Assembly (NCBI GenBank): GCA_022410635.1
Contig: JAJVDF010000169.1
Location: 786,545 to 850,544 of the forward strand
Direction of reading: 5' to 3'
DNA from: Tretioscincus oriximinensis
Taxonomy: Eukaryota; Chordata; Lepidosauria; Squamata; Gymnophthalmidae
Length of the DNA: 64,000 bases
Shown piece after piece: positions 25,201-36,390 of this stretch. Made by a program: the position numbers and the translations under genes. Numbering within the stretch: the first letter of the stretch is position 1; every line of letters starts with the position of its first letter. Below the pieces are notes generated by a model. That model worked only from the letters and a program-made list of their open reading frames with translations. It was not told where the DNA came from and ran no database searches.

Positions 25201-25591
25201 TTACCACACTAAGTTGACTCAGGGAAGAGCTCTTTGTATCAAACATTTTTCACTTTCAGCTAGGAAAATACCTGCAGGCTTGGGAAATACCTGTATTTTG
25301 TGCATATTTATAGATTTAAATACAACTACATCCTTATAGTACCTGATATGCTGAGTTCTAGCTGGCACGAAGGAGTGCTTTTTCCCATATGGAGCTATGT
25401 GTGCCTTAAGATCAAAAAGTGAAACATGCAAAGGTTGCAGCAAATAACAAGGCCTTTTCTGTGGTGAACCTCTTCCCCAGCTTTAGAATAGCCTCCAAGT
25501 GTAGGTGTACCAGGTGCCAACATTAAATGGCTTTCTAGTCTTCATCCAAGCTTTTGATACATCATTTTCTCTTAAGGGAGTTCTGTCAGGG

Positions 25592-25880
25592 TGGGTTATA
25601 TCTCTTTATATATATTTCCTAGAATCACAATAGGCCCTGAAGGCTCTATGATTGGACAATATTTGAATGAATCCCAGGGCCATGAGTGATGCCATCAGCA
25701 TTCCAAAGCCAGGGCCAGGCCAGCAACAGCTTCCATGGATCCTAGCAACAGGAACAGGGAACAATACAGGAAGAAGAAAGGAGGAACATGATGTGGAGAG
25801 GAAAAGCTAGCCCCACCCCACCCCTCGGTTACTTTAAATTCAGGAAACAGATTTATTCCACTAGTTTTAAATATATTTTA
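25592..25880 (+). repeat. dispersed repeat copy 2 (uninterrupted)
   Basis: This copy contains TATATATATTTCCTAGAATC, GGCCCTGAAGGCTCTATGAT and, at its end, CAGATTTATTCCACTAGTT. The same order occurs at 17305-17772, but here no CR1 is inserted. The two copies lie about 8 kb apart in the same orientation. Confidence 0.75.
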
Positions 25881-26280
25881 TTATTCTGTTTATTATCACG
25901 TGCTATGACCTGCCCTGGAACTTTCACGTAAAGGTCTGGATACAATGGTAATAAATAAAAGGTGCAAACCAAGCCAGTGAAAAAATGTGAATTCAAACCA
26001 AATTTGCCATCTTGTGTCATTTTGAATGAGAAGGCTGCCAACTAGCTGCTGTCCTCTTCTTAAGCTTTCATACATTTTGTACAAGGTTGCTGTAGCATTC
26101 CATTGTGACATTTTGTTTTCCAAGCAGGGGGTGTATTAAATCAAGTTTAGATGAAAGTTCAACATCATACGTTGAAAACAGTGCACAGAAACTGCTCCTC
26201 AGATTTCCTGTACTTTGAAACTGCTCTTGCAGACTATGGATAATGAACAAAATAATGATGACCATGTGTAATATGAAACA

Positions 26281-26395
26281 TGGTAGCAGTGGTCTGCTGC
26301 AGCTGCTGTTGCTACCACCTCTGCTGCCACCAACATTTTTGCTGCCACTTCAGTTGCTACTGCTGCTGCTATTGCTGCCGCCACCATTAGAAGCC
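26281..26395 (+). repeat. imperfect CTG-rich trinucleotide patch
   Basis: The stretch is made of CTG, CTA, CCA and GCC triplets with interruptions (for example GCTGCAGCTGCTGTTGCTAC). It gives leucine- or alanine-rich open frames in several phases that have no support as genes. Confidence 0.7.
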
Positions 26396-26459
26396 AGTGA
26401 CTATCCCCACCCAATTCTCTCCTTCCCCAAACAAAATATAGCAACAATTTTGAGCTATT

Positions 26460-28985
26460 AAGAACATCAGAAGAGCCATACTGGATCAGGCCATAGCCCA
26501 TCTAGTCCAGCATTCTGTCTCACACAGAGACCCACCAGATGCACCNGGGCAGTCNGAACAGAGGAAAGCAAAATATGCACCTGTTCATGACTCCCTGCAA
26601 ATGGCATTTCAGGAGTCCTGCCTGTTGCTCCATCCTGGAGACAACATTCAGACATCCATCCTAGTACCCAGTTACTCCCTTGGCGTCCATAAACCTGTCT
26701 AGTCCTGTCTTGAAACTATCCAAGCTGTTAGCTACCACCACCTCTTCAGCAAGTAAATTCCACAGGCCGATGATCCTCTGGGTGAAAAAATACTTTCTTT
26801 TGTCTGTTCTCACTTTTCTAGCAATCAGTTTTAAGGAGTGCCCTGTGGTCCTAGTGTTGTGTGATAGAGAAAACATTTTTTCTCTATTCACCCTATCCAT
26901 CCCATGCATGATTTTGTACACTTCAATCAGATCACCTCTCAAACATCGCCTTTCAAGGCTGAAGAGGCCAAGACATTGCAGCCTGACTTCATAAGGGAAG
27001 TGCTCCAGACCCTTGATCATTTTTGTTGCCCTTTTCTGCACCTTCTCCAGTTCCACAATATTCTTCTTCAGATGCGGTGACCAGAACTGAACACAGTATT
27101 CCAAATGTGGCCTCACCACAGATTTATAAAGAGGCAAAACAACATTCCTTTCCTAATTATCCCCTTTTTTGCTGCTGCTGTACACTGGGTTGACATCTTC
27201 ATCGAATTTTCCACCAACACCCCAAGATCCTTTTCTCGTTCAGTTACAGAAAGCTTGGTTCCCATCAGGTGGTAGGAGAAGTTGGAGTTCTTTGCCCAAT
27301 TTGCATGATCCTGCACTTGCTTAAGTTGAAGTGCATCTGCCACTTTGATGCCCACTCACTCAATTTCAATAGATCACTCTGGAGTGTCTTACAATCATTT
27401 TCAGTTTTCACTACCCTGAACAGTTTAGTGTTGTCAGCAAACTTGGCTACTTCACTATTTACCTCGGCATCCAGATCGTTTATGAATATATTGAAAAGCA
27501 AAGGTCCCAGTACAGACCCCTGGGGTACCTTACTTCTTAGCTCTTTGCACTCAGAGGACTGTCCATTTATTACTACCCTCTGCTTTCTATCTGTTAGCCA
27601 GTTTACAATTCAGGACAAAGTCTGTCCTCTTATACCATCAGTGTGAAGCTTTTTTAGGAGCCTTTGATGTGGGACTTTATCAAATGCCTTTTCAAAATCT
27701 AGATAGATGATATCAACTGAATCCCATTTACCTACATGTCTATTAACACTCTCAAAGAATTCTAGCAAGTTAGAAAGGCATGATTTACCTTTGCAGAAGC
27801 CATGCTGAGTTTCATTCAGCAATGCATGCTTCTCCATGTGTTTAGTAATTTTGTTCTTAATTATGGTTTCCAACACTTTACCTGGAACTGATGTTAAACT
27901 AACGGGTCTATAAATTCCAGGATCACCCCGGGATCCTTTTTTGACAAGTGGTGTTATGTTAGCTAACCTCCAATCTACTGGTACTATGCCTGATGTTAAG
28001 AAAAGATTAAATATTTTGGTTAGAAGTTCAGCAATTTCACAATTGAATTCTTTAAAAATTCTTGGGTGAATGCTCTCTAGCCCTGGGATTTATTAATGTT
28101 CACCTTATTAAGGCTAGCAAGGACCTCCTCCCTTATCTCTGGTGTTTTTCCTAAGAAGACTAAATCTGTTGCAGGTAAATTCCCTCTTCTTCAGTGAAAA
28201 CTGAAGCAAAAAATTCATTTAACCTCTCTGCAATCTCCACGTCCTCCTTGATTATGCCCTTTTGTCCATTGCTATCAAGTGGTCCGACTGCGTTCCTGTT
28301 AGGATTCTTATTTCTGATGTATTTGAAAAAGTCCTTATTATTTATTTTAATATTATTTGCAATGTGCTCCTCAAAGTTTGTCTTCACACCCCTGACCTAC
28401 CACCTTGTATTTGGTTTGCCACAGTTTGTGCTCCCTTCTGTTCTCCTCACTAAGATAAGCCTTCCACTTTTTAAATGAGTTTCTCTTCATTCTAATGACT
28501 TCCCTTACTGCAGAGGTAAGCCATACGAGTGACTTCTTGGACTTGGCGGAACCCTTTTTTCTCTTGCAAATGCATTTTATTTGAGCTTCCAATATTGTAT
28601 TTGCAAACAGTTTCCACGCTCTTTAACAGACTGAACTTTTCTCACTTTCCCTGTTAATTTTCGTTTTACCATTTTCCTCATTTTGGGAAAATTACCTTTG
28701 TGAAAGTTGAAGGTTTCTGTGTTAGAACTGCTTGACAATTTTCTATCCACATTCAATTTGAAAGTTATTGTACTGTGGTCACTGTTTCCTATGGGATCAG
28801 TTACAGTTACATCTTGTATCAGGTCCTGTTCATTATTTAGGACTAAATCCAGGATTCCCTTGCCCCTGGTTGGTTCTAAAATTGCAAAAAGCTATTGAAA
28901 AAAGCTATTGCAAAAACCTATTGAAGATTCCAGCCTGAACTAGTTGGGTATTCCAATGGGTACTTAAGTTGAAGTTACCAGGGCC
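26460..28985 (-). pseudogene. CR1/L3-like LINE, 2.5 kb, endonuclease end to 3' terminus
   Basis: On the minus strand this runs from an endonuclease remnant (EPTRGKGILDLVLNNEQDL) through a linker (ANNIKINNKDFFKYIRNKN, then LNEFFASVFTEEEG). The reverse transcriptase follows ([17 protein letters not shown], then FADNTKLFRVVK), and the C-terminal part contains SPHLKKNIVELEKVQKRATK. It ends at 26460 with the tail whose + strand begins AGAACATCAGAAGAGCC. The catalytic pair reads FADN instead of FADD, and the reading frame changes several times. It is the longest LINE of the window and gives the template for judging the two shorter copies. Confidence 0.92.
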
Positions 28986-29510
28986 TAATTCAATAATCCC
29001 CTAAAATGGGTTCCTTTCCAATCAGACCAAGACAATACCTTCAACAACATTTTATCCATAATAGTTATGATCAAAAGAGTGTTTTGGTCAACAGATAAAT
29101 GAGACAAGAGAGCGAGCCAGATTTAGAGCAGATGGGAAGCCACAAATGTATCACATACGATTATCAAAATCTTTATTTATTGCAATATTTTAAAAGTATA
29201 ATTATGCCACCCTTTCCCCCCATACAACGAAACTTCACTCAAAAAGCTTCAGAGAATAAATTAATTTCAGCCAACCTGTACAGAGATTTTAGCAAACCTC
29301 TTTTTTTTCAGCTTGTTGTAGCCATTAGGAATCTGCATTTTCAAATAATGCCCATAAAGGTATGATAGTCAAGTTAAGAATGTGTTTTCATAGTAATCAT
29401 GGAACTCTGTGAAGTGCTTGAATATTGATCATGATGTGCCTTGAGGAAACAGTCTGTTATTATTATTATTTATGCATCTTAAAATCTCTTGCATATTTGT
29501 TTATTTACAG

Positions 29511-29688
29511 TACTGGGTATCAGTGTATTTACTATTCACCTGAACACACAGCAAAGGCAAAAGAAGTTCTTAGTAATATCAATCAGCTGCAGCCTCTGAT
29601 TTCAAGCCACATAGACTTGCTACTTAATTCTGCAAAGCAGCATTTGCCAGAGAGCTTGAAAAATTCCTTAAAGATGCTTTCAGAAACG
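29511..29688 (+). CDS. INPP4B: INPP4B exon E
   Basis: A T-rich tract ending in TTTACAG precedes this exon. The first base completes the asparagine codon of exon D, and 59 full codons follow: [20 protein letters not shown], then [20 protein letters not shown], and finally [10 protein letters not shown]. It ends cleanly after a codon (phase 0) at GTAAGA. The match to human INPP4B (about residues 394-452, from memory) is close, with the final Thr standing where human has Lys. This is a helix-rich central segment. A longer open frame runs on into the intron but has no support beyond the donor. Confidence 0.97.
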
Positions 29689-30149
29689 GTAAGATTCAAA
29701 AAAAATTTCAGTGAGAAACTAAAGAGAAATCCCAAAATAATTGTTTGGACTCAGAATGCATTTTGGTGTTTTTTTTAAGAGGTCGGTATCTAGCAGGGAA
29801 GTCTTTGACAATTTATTCATATTGTTTATTTTAAACTGGGGTGAGCAATATGATATGCTAAAGTCATATTTGATATAGTCTTCAGCATTGTGAGATGGCA
29901 TTGTTTTCAAGTTGCTTGTAAATCTATGTTGACGATACCATTGATAAACGTTTTCCTTGGAAATTATGGTTCTTGCTAGTCCACTGCTGCCTCTTACAGT
30001 CAGTTCACAGTTCTGGCAGTTACTGAGTTCACAGACTCAGTGGAGATGTGGGGCAATTTAACCTTCATCATTATATCAATTTAATCTTGGTACCCAACCC
30101 AAGCAAAATGTGATTGTTATGATTAAATCAAAACAACAACCACTGAGCA

Positions 30150-30748
30150 TAGGGTTGCCATACGTCCCAGGAAGGCAGGACAATCCCAGTTTGGGGGACT
30201 AAAATATAGTCCCCTCCAGGTTTTAAGATAAAATCCCGGATTTTTACATTCCCCGATGCTGCATCACGGAATATAAAAATGCAGGATTTTAAAGCCAAAG
30301 GAGCCATTAGAGCTGACGGCTGCAACCCGAGCAACGCTTTCCAGGGTCCTGGAAGGAACCTCGGAGCGTGCCGTGACTGCTCCTCAGCTGGAGGTGGGGC
30401 TTTGCACATGCTGTCAGCCAAAGCACGCCAATTCGCCTCCAGCAGAGCAAAAACGCCTCGGTTTGTGACAGGAGGGCAGCTCTGTTCTCCTGTCACAAAC
30501 CCAAGCGTTTTTGCTCCACTGGTGGCGAGTTGGCGCGCATTGCCTGACAGCAGGCACAAAATCCCGCCTCCAGCATTGGAGCAGCTATGCACACACATGG
30601 GCGCTTGTGGTGAGATAGGCAGACAGAGGTTCTGCCTGTCTCACTACAAGCATCCGTGTGTGCGCACATGCCTGTAAGTGTGTGTGCGCGTGTGTACACG
30701 CACCCCCAGTCCAGCCCGGTTTTGGGCTGCCAAAATATGGCAACCCTA
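30150..30748. mobile_element. hAT non-autonomous foldback element with perfect TSD
   Basis: The termini are TAGGGTTGCCATACG on the left and ATATGGCAACCCTA on the right. The octamer ACTGAGCA flanks both sides directly (30142-30149 and 30749-30756). Much of the inside is a long imperfect palindrome centred near 30480, with a perfect 14-bp stem GTTTGTGACAGGAG (30461-30474) opposite CTCCTGTCACAAAC (30487-30500). A second stem lies at about 30605-30650 (GCTTGTGGTGAGATAGGCAG and its complement). There is no transposase domain. The overlapping open frames on both strands reflect the palindrome and high G+C. Confidence 0.9.
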
Positions 30749-30994
30749 ACTGAGCACCATACTCAACCAACACACCAAAACTGCTTTGACCACCTTCTTT
30801 GGTAATCTTTAGCAAAAGAAGAATGGGGCAATGGCTTTTGAGGCCATCAGTCATGGTGTCCTACTGGAAAGGTTTCAGTGACTGGGATCTGATGGAACTG
30901 CATTGTCTCAGTCTCTGCAGACAATGTCAAACTGCTATTATGAGGAATTTTTCAAAGAAATAGCAATCTTATTCTGGATCCAGGAAATCTAATA

Positions 30995-31218
30995 CGGGGG
31001 TCTCATGACACCTTATAGATTAGCAAGAAAAAGTAGGCAGAATGTGCTTTCATAGACCAGATTCCTAGTGTGTCCCTAGGAAACTGTTTCCCAGAATCTG
31101 AAGAAGTAGACTTGTTCATGAAAGCTCTTGCTGCCTAGCCTCTTCCTTTTTAGCCTCTAATGCCACAAGACTCCCTTGCTAAATTTTCTGGATGCAGACT
31201 AACATGGCTATTTCTTTG
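30995..31218 (+). mobile_element. dispersed repeat ending CAGACTAACATGGCTA
   Basis: The segment has GTCTCATGACACCTTATAGA, AGAATCTGAAGAAGTAGACT, TTCATGAAAGCTCTTGCTGC and GCAGACTAACATGGCTATTT in that order. The same modules occur at 38466-38560, 49725-49815, 50896-51095, 57682-57770 and 60160-60350, some in reverse. It is an amniote-type short interspersed repeat whose family name I cannot give with confidence. Confidence 0.7.
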
Positions 31219-33555
31219 AATTCAGTTACAAAATTGATATAAGAAAATGCATAAAGTGTACATTTAAAGCAAGACAGTGGGTAATCGCATTTGGCTAAAT
31301 TGAAAATAAAATTGAAAGAACTGTTCAGAGTAGATACTTTTTATTCAAGAAATCCGTACGTGTGGGTGAAATGTTACATTATTCACATGATAATCATCTG
31401 ATAGTCTGAACTGTAAAGTTTCTATCATTCATTTTCATGGATCATTGCCTTCTATCATGTCAGACAATTAGCTAGTAATGGAATCACAGCAGGGGACAAG
31501 ATTACCACAAGTTATTTATCACTTCTCATGTGCTGCTTGTTGTTTAAGCCAGATATAGTACGTAAACACAGAAACTTTTAGCAATATCTTCAGGCACAGA
31601 AGAGAGTTGAATTAATTTTCTAGGTTACTCTACTCATGAGGTGGTCAAAATGTGGTCAGAAACCTCGTACATGAAGACATCCCCAGCCCATTTTGACTTT
31701 AATGCTGGTTGCTCAAACACCAGTATTTTCCTTCCTAGTTCTCTGTTTACAGGCACATGACATGTTAAAATCTGCAATGTGAGAAACAATTGTAGAATAC
31801 AGCCATCACATAGTACCTATAAATGCACATGAAATTGACAAGAGGTCTAACCAGGGAGTAGTTATTGAGCATGCTCAGCCAGTAATTCTTCGTTGTGTTG
31901 TGCTGATGTCGTCCCACGATTTCCTAGTAAACCCCGTAAAGGAGCTTCTTGCCTCCCCAGCTGCAGACGTGGCAATTTTGCAAAACATCAGCTAAAGAAT
32001 ATTCTGGGGCAGAGGACCTTTTTTCCAGGTGTATTACGAAAACTGTTAACACGAAGAACAGAGTAATCATGTAACTCCAAACCTTCCATGTGCCTGCAGC
32101 CTCCATCTGGACAGAAGCGATGTTTTCAGAGCAGACTCCTCTTCTGCTGATTGGTTCTGCTGCTGTCATTTACATCAAGACTAAATGGCTTTTACAGCAG
32201 CAAGGGGGCAAAAAGGCAAACTTCAACTTTTCTTTTTAATTTTTAAAAGGAGTTTTGGCACTTTTGCAATAAAGACACTGTCATTGCTGGCAAACCAGTC
32301 CCAGTCTGATGTTGCTCCCAGGTAGGACTGTATACAAAAATGGCATTTAGTTCAGGGATGCAATGGAAGGGGAGTCTCAGCTCTAATTATTTTTCAAACC
32401 ATTTTGAAGAAGGCTTCAAAACTGTCTGCAGGTGTGTGACCCATGGATGCCAAAGAAATCCCAAATGGCAGACTTTTTTTTTTTAAAAAAAGGTCTTACC
32501 TTTGCCTTCTTTGTTGACTCATCAGTCCAATTTCCCAAGGCCTTGGTTGAATGGCAGTTGTAGCTCCTTGCTGTCTTTTTTGCTTGTGACTATTGATGAC
32601 CTAATTTTTCAGGACCTTGATTGGATGATGTTTCAAATTTGCTTAGGAGACTTGTATTCTCTTGAGCCTGATTCGCACTTGGCCTTGTGCAGTTTCAAAT
32701 AGTGGTCTAAGGGAGTTACTTTCCACATGTCATCATGGAGTAGCCCAGCAATCTCAGAACAGTTTCTGGGATAGAATAAGGGTGAATCAGGCCTTACTTG
32801 AATTGTCCATTTGGCATTTGCAAAAGAGGTGAATGACAGATAACAACAAAGTTCAATATTTTTCACATATTCCTAAGTATTCGGGTTTGACCATGGAGTT
32901 AGTTTTATTCCAGGTTGAGATTCACTATCCTAAGATAACAGAATGTTACAATAAAATCTCAGATAACAGAGTGAAGATTGTTCTATAGCCTACTGAGGCC
33001 ACTACCAAGAGGGCCCCACCTGCAGACTTTATTTGGAGAGCAGGTTATATGGAAAGAGACACTATTTTAAATACTTGAACTAAAGGAATATTGTTACTTA
33101 ATGCTTTATAGGCCAGGTTAATTGGAGCTCTTTAATCAATATCGCAGCTTTGAAATCATGAAATCTTGTCTAGATTTAGTTTTAATGTATTCCAATTTGT
33201 TCCATATTAAGCTCTTTAACAGTTGACGCAAGAATCAAGCTTTTCTCTTGGAAATATTAGGGAATTCGAAGTGATTAATGGAGAACAATGAGTTGCAATT
33301 TTTATACCATTTATTTCAGCTTTTGAAAGCAGATATCAAAAAAGAAAATGTTTCTCCAAATGCTGTGAAACTAGGTATCCACTAGCACCCATTTCCCCCA
33401 GCCTTGCTATCTACACACTTGTTGTGAGAATTAAAAATACTGTTAACCATAAAAAAACTGGGAATTCTCTTTCATTAATAAAATTGTTAGTAATATAATG
33501 TATTGCTTTACCTTTTGGATCCATTACAGCAAAAATAGTTATTTTACTAATTGTA

Positions 33556-33695
33556 TCTGGTCACACATGTGCTTTTAAACTATCTTCAGTCCTGAAGAAC
33601 TGGACTGAAACCCAGCAAATCTTCCACCACGGCCATCACCCCAGTTTAACCCTGTTCTTCAGGAATGAAGACGGTTTAAAAGCAATGTATGTTCA
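33556..33695. mobile_element. palindromic MITE, CTTCAGTCCTGAAG family (copy next to exon F)
   Basis: The left arm GGTCACACATGTGCTTTTAA continues as CTATCTTCAGTCCTGAAGAA. The right arm carries TTCTTCAGGAATGAAGACGG and TTTAAAAGCAATGTATG, the imperfect complement. A GC-richer spacer separates the arms. Relatives lie at 34015-34105, 40545-40667, 42685-42810, 47085-47205 and 55745-55905. The element ends 58 bp upstream of exon F. Confidence 0.8.
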
Positions 33696-33753
33696 GGCCT
33701 GTTATGTATATGTTCTGTGCCACTTGCTGATTCCACACTCATTTTCATTTTAG

Positions 33754-33966
33754 ACAGAGTTATTTGTGCATGCGTTTAAAGATCAGCTGATCAGAAGTGC
33801 CCTTTTAGCGCTATACACAGCCCGTCCAGGCTGTGTCCTTAAGAAACCAACTGTGCCAAGAAATAGCACTGAAGAGAATAGTGAGCAATCCAGTGAGGAG
33901 CATCCACCTCAGATTAAGAGACAAGATTCTATACCACATCATTCAGAATATGACGAGGAAGAATGG
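33754..33966 (+). CDS. INPP4B: INPP4B exon F
   Basis: This 213-nt exon starts after ATTTTAG and ends before GTAAGT. Both boundaries are phase 0 and it holds 71 full codons, so it could be skipped without frame loss. It reads [20 protein letters not shown], then [13 protein letters not shown] Ser/Glu-rich linker with low conservation follows, and it finishes with [15 protein letters not shown]. The flanking conserved motifs match human INPP4B (about residues 453-523, from memory), while the middle differs. The linker between the ordered parts is probably flexible. Copies of one MITE family lie 58 bp upstream and about 50 bp downstream. Confidence 0.97.
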
Positions 33967-34014
33967 GTAAGTATTCTCTTAGTCTTTCTTTGCATATTAA
34001 TAACACGCATATGC

Positions 34015-34105
34015 TGTTCTGAGAAGTACATTTCATCCAACTTCAGTCCTGAAGAATTGGACTAAAGCAGGAAAAAAAATTCCTAATTTTTTTCTTTCTA
34101 GCCAC
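34015..34105. mobile_element. half copy of the CTTCAGTCCTGAAG MITE
   Basis: CATTTCATCCAACTTCAGTC followed by CTGAAGAATTGGACTAAAGC matches the left arm of the MITE at 33556-33695. The right arm is missing or decayed. It starts about 50 bp after the exon F donor. Confidence 0.65.
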
Positions 34106-34837
34106 AAATTCTTGCGTCAACTTAATTTTTGAAAAATATTGCATTAATTTTTTTGTAGATTACAGTTTATGTTTAGAGTAATTATTTAACTGGGTTTATC
34201 CATTTACTGAATTGGATTCCTATAGGTAAGTGCCTTACAGGTATGATTGCTATGATACTTCTTATTAAGATACTAATGAATTAAGCTCATTCCCGTAGGA
34301 ACACATAGAATGGACTTTCTCGCAGCTGTTCTCACACCCCTCGCCTCACCTCTGTTCCCCTGCCTCCCCCCCCCCCCCCCCGACACCGCTTTTACCTAGA
34401 AGGATTGAACCGGGCATCACCATGGGTGCCAACATTTTGCCAGCATAGGGTTTCAGCCACACAGAGAACCATTTTGCAGCAACATGTTGGAGGTAGTTCT
34501 TGCGCTTCCGGAGATGGGCGATCGCCCAATCATCATGTCCACTCATCTCCCTTAGAAGCACAATTGCCACCATGACTTTTAGTTAATGTGAGGTAGATGG
34601 GTGAAGCTTATGAACAGAAAGACGATAACAGGAAAAAATCAGCTTCATCCTGACATAAACCAGAAATGGAAGTAGAACAAGAGAACTGTTGGCTATCTGA
34701 ACAAAATACTTCCAAACATCATACTATTCATGGTTTCACCCAAAACATGGAAGTCTACAGTGGATACAGGAGGACCCAGTTGGCTTTCGGCAGCATGTGG
34801 CATATGCAACTGCAGGAGCTGTGAATGTTGGAGCTGA

Positions 34838-35063
34838 TATTTATTTATTTATTATTTATTTATTTGTATTTATATCCTGCCCTATACCCGAAGATCTCAG
34901 GGCAGCCTACCATAGGGTGGCACACATAGCTTTTGTTGCTTTCTCCACTACAGACACCCCGTGGAGTAGGTGGGGCTGAGAGAGTTCAAAGAACTGCAAC
35001 TGGCCCAAGGTCACCGGGAGACTACCAGATAAGAGTCCCACACTCTATCCACTAAAACCGAGG
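34838..35063 (+). mobile_element. (TTTA)n-type LINE end followed by tRNA-SINE-like piece
   Basis: (TTTA)n leads into TATATCCTGCCCTATACCCG and AAGATCTCAGGGCAGCCTAC, the reversed LINE end also seen at 20104 and 48828. It continues with GTAGGTGGGGCTGAGAGAGT and CCAGATAAGAGTCCCACACT, then CTCTATCCACTAAAAC. The last part resembles the reversed head of a tRNA-derived SINE (see 44413-44642). Confidence 0.7.
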
Positions 35064-35526
35064 GAAACAAGTCCAATATGTGTGATAGACCTTTGTGTCT
35101 TCAGAGTAATGATAGAGATGTGCAGAATGACTCAAAATGAGCTTTACTGAGTGCTTGCCAGCTGAAGCACATCCTCATTTTTTATTGTTTTGTTCTTTGC
35201 CATTTTTGAGGCATGAGACACTTTTTAAAACTTTTGCTGCCATCAGCTCTGTATTGTTACTCTTCCTTTGCATTCACTGACCTCACAGTTTTAGTTCTAA
35301 ATGTCAACACACTGTACACCAAAGCTGCTTCTGACCCTTCTCTTAAAACGATCCCTTGGGAGAATGATACAGCTTAACATCATATACAACAAAATACAAC
35401 AATTAAAGTTTAAACAAACTTTAAACAAAGCAGTGTTCTTTATGTGTTTTCTCCTTCTTGTTTTGTTACAGTTGTCTTTTCACTTTGTTACAATTCACAT
35501 TGTTACATCCCTTCCCTACCCTAATA

Positions 35527-36292
35527 CAGATGAAACCTCATTATAAAGAACACCATCCTAACAAAATCCACAATGTAGCAAACAAATTAGAAAGTCCCAG
35601 CAGAACACCATTGGGAGCCCCCACTATAACGAACCTCATTGTAACAAAACCTTCAGTATAACAAACTGGTTTCTGTACCCTTGTCTATTCTGCAAGATTT
35701 TGTTATAAGAAATTGGCATGCAAGAGGGACATTCAGTACAGAGTAAGATTTTTAACGTGACAGCAAAGATTTTCAAACCACCAATGAATGGCAGGATTAA
35801 ATCCTCAGAATCTGATGGATGATTAGGACAATGGCTGGATCCTGTGTAAAAGTAAAGACATTTATCCTACTGAGATGGAAGGCAGCAAGGGAAAGCCATT
35901 TGCAACAAAAGTCAGCAAGTCATTTTGGCAAATGTTTTTTGATGTTTACAAATGTGTTAAGACCAAAAGAATCTAAATTGTCCCCAATGTGCCTCATTCT
36001 GAGATGTATGTCAGAATGGGAGCCTGACATTCACATGCTAGTGTATGGGACCTGCCATAGCCTACACAGGCATGTGGATGGTTAAGCTCTGACCCGGGAT
36101 ACAGCTCAGAATAAGCCACAATGGGACGAGGGTCTTAAAGTCACTTTTGCAGTAATTTGTGGTGTTTACAAGTGTGTTATTGTGATAACTTATTGAAGTC
36201 ATTTTTTGCATTGGTTTCAGTATAACAAAGTTTCATTATAACGTACACATTTTCCTGGTCCCCTGGAGTTTCTATTAATGAGGTTTCAGCTG
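35527..36292. mobile_element. Tigger/pogo-like (Tc1-mariner) non-autonomous element
   Basis: The left end CAGATGAAACCTCATTATAA and the right end, which reads CAGCTGAAACCTCATTAATA on the opposite strand, form inverted termini. A TA dinucleotide stands directly outside each. Subterminal copies of a TATAACRAA-type motif (ACTATAACGAAC, ATTGTAACAAAA, AGTATAACAAAC, ATTATAACGTAC) repeat near both ends, as expected for transposase binding sites. At 766 bp it is too short for a transposase, and the open frame inside (35819-36085) has no visible DDE motif. Confidence 0.75.
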
Positions 36293-36324
36293 TATGTTAT
36301 TTGGTTTTAATACGGTGACATTTT

Positions 36325-36390
36325 TATTGTTAACCTCCCTGAGACCTTCAGCTATAGAAGTGTAAACAAAACAATAATAAATAAATTACT
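36325..36390 (-). mobile_element. LINE tail fragment
   Basis: TAACCTCCCTGAGACCTTCA followed by an AATAAATAAAT run is the reverse of the (TTTA)n LINE end, so the parent LINE lies in + orientation here. Similar tails lie at 19540-19600 and 60720-60795. Confidence 0.6.

Larger units (their letters stand above)
15374..29510 (+). other. INPP4B intron D-E
   Basis: This is a 14.1-kb intron. Contents in order: the dispersed repeat copy at 17305-17772 with a nested CR1, a reversed LINE tail at 19540-19600, (TTTA)n-type LINE ends at 20104-20220 and 20918-21045, and a (GAA) run at 20829-20905. A perfect-TSD hAT element follows at 22058-22259, then a second dispersed-repeat copy at 25592-25880, a CTG-rich patch at 26281-26395 and a long CR1/L3 copy at 26460-28985. 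I see nothing recognisable in 15374-17300, 18000-19500, 22500-25590 or 28990-29500, apart from simple A/T-rich runs. Confidence 0.8.
29689..33753 (+). other. INPP4B intron E-F
   Basis: This is a 4.1-kb intron. It holds a 599-bp hAT foldback element at 30150-30748, one copy of the 'AGACTAACATGGCTA' repeat at 30995-31218 and a palindromic MITE at 33556-33695, ending 58 bp before exon F. I recognise nothing in 31220-33550. The GC-rich open frames around 30130-30700 belong to the foldback. Confidence 0.85.

Noticed and set aside
26281..26461. Leucine-rich peptide or polyglutamine-type coding repeat
   Set aside because: It is an imperfect CTG-type simple repeat in an intron, open in several frames, with no splice or start context.
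30128..30677. Overlapping open frames of 156 and 132 codons on opposite strands
   Set aside because: Both lie within the GC-rich foldback hAT element. Palindromes give open frames on both strands, and no known domain is visible.
34360..34390. Poly-C run and surrounding GC-rich stretch as a CpG island promoter
   Set aside because: The run is a simple C tract, CpG density is low, and no transcript start or exon follows.
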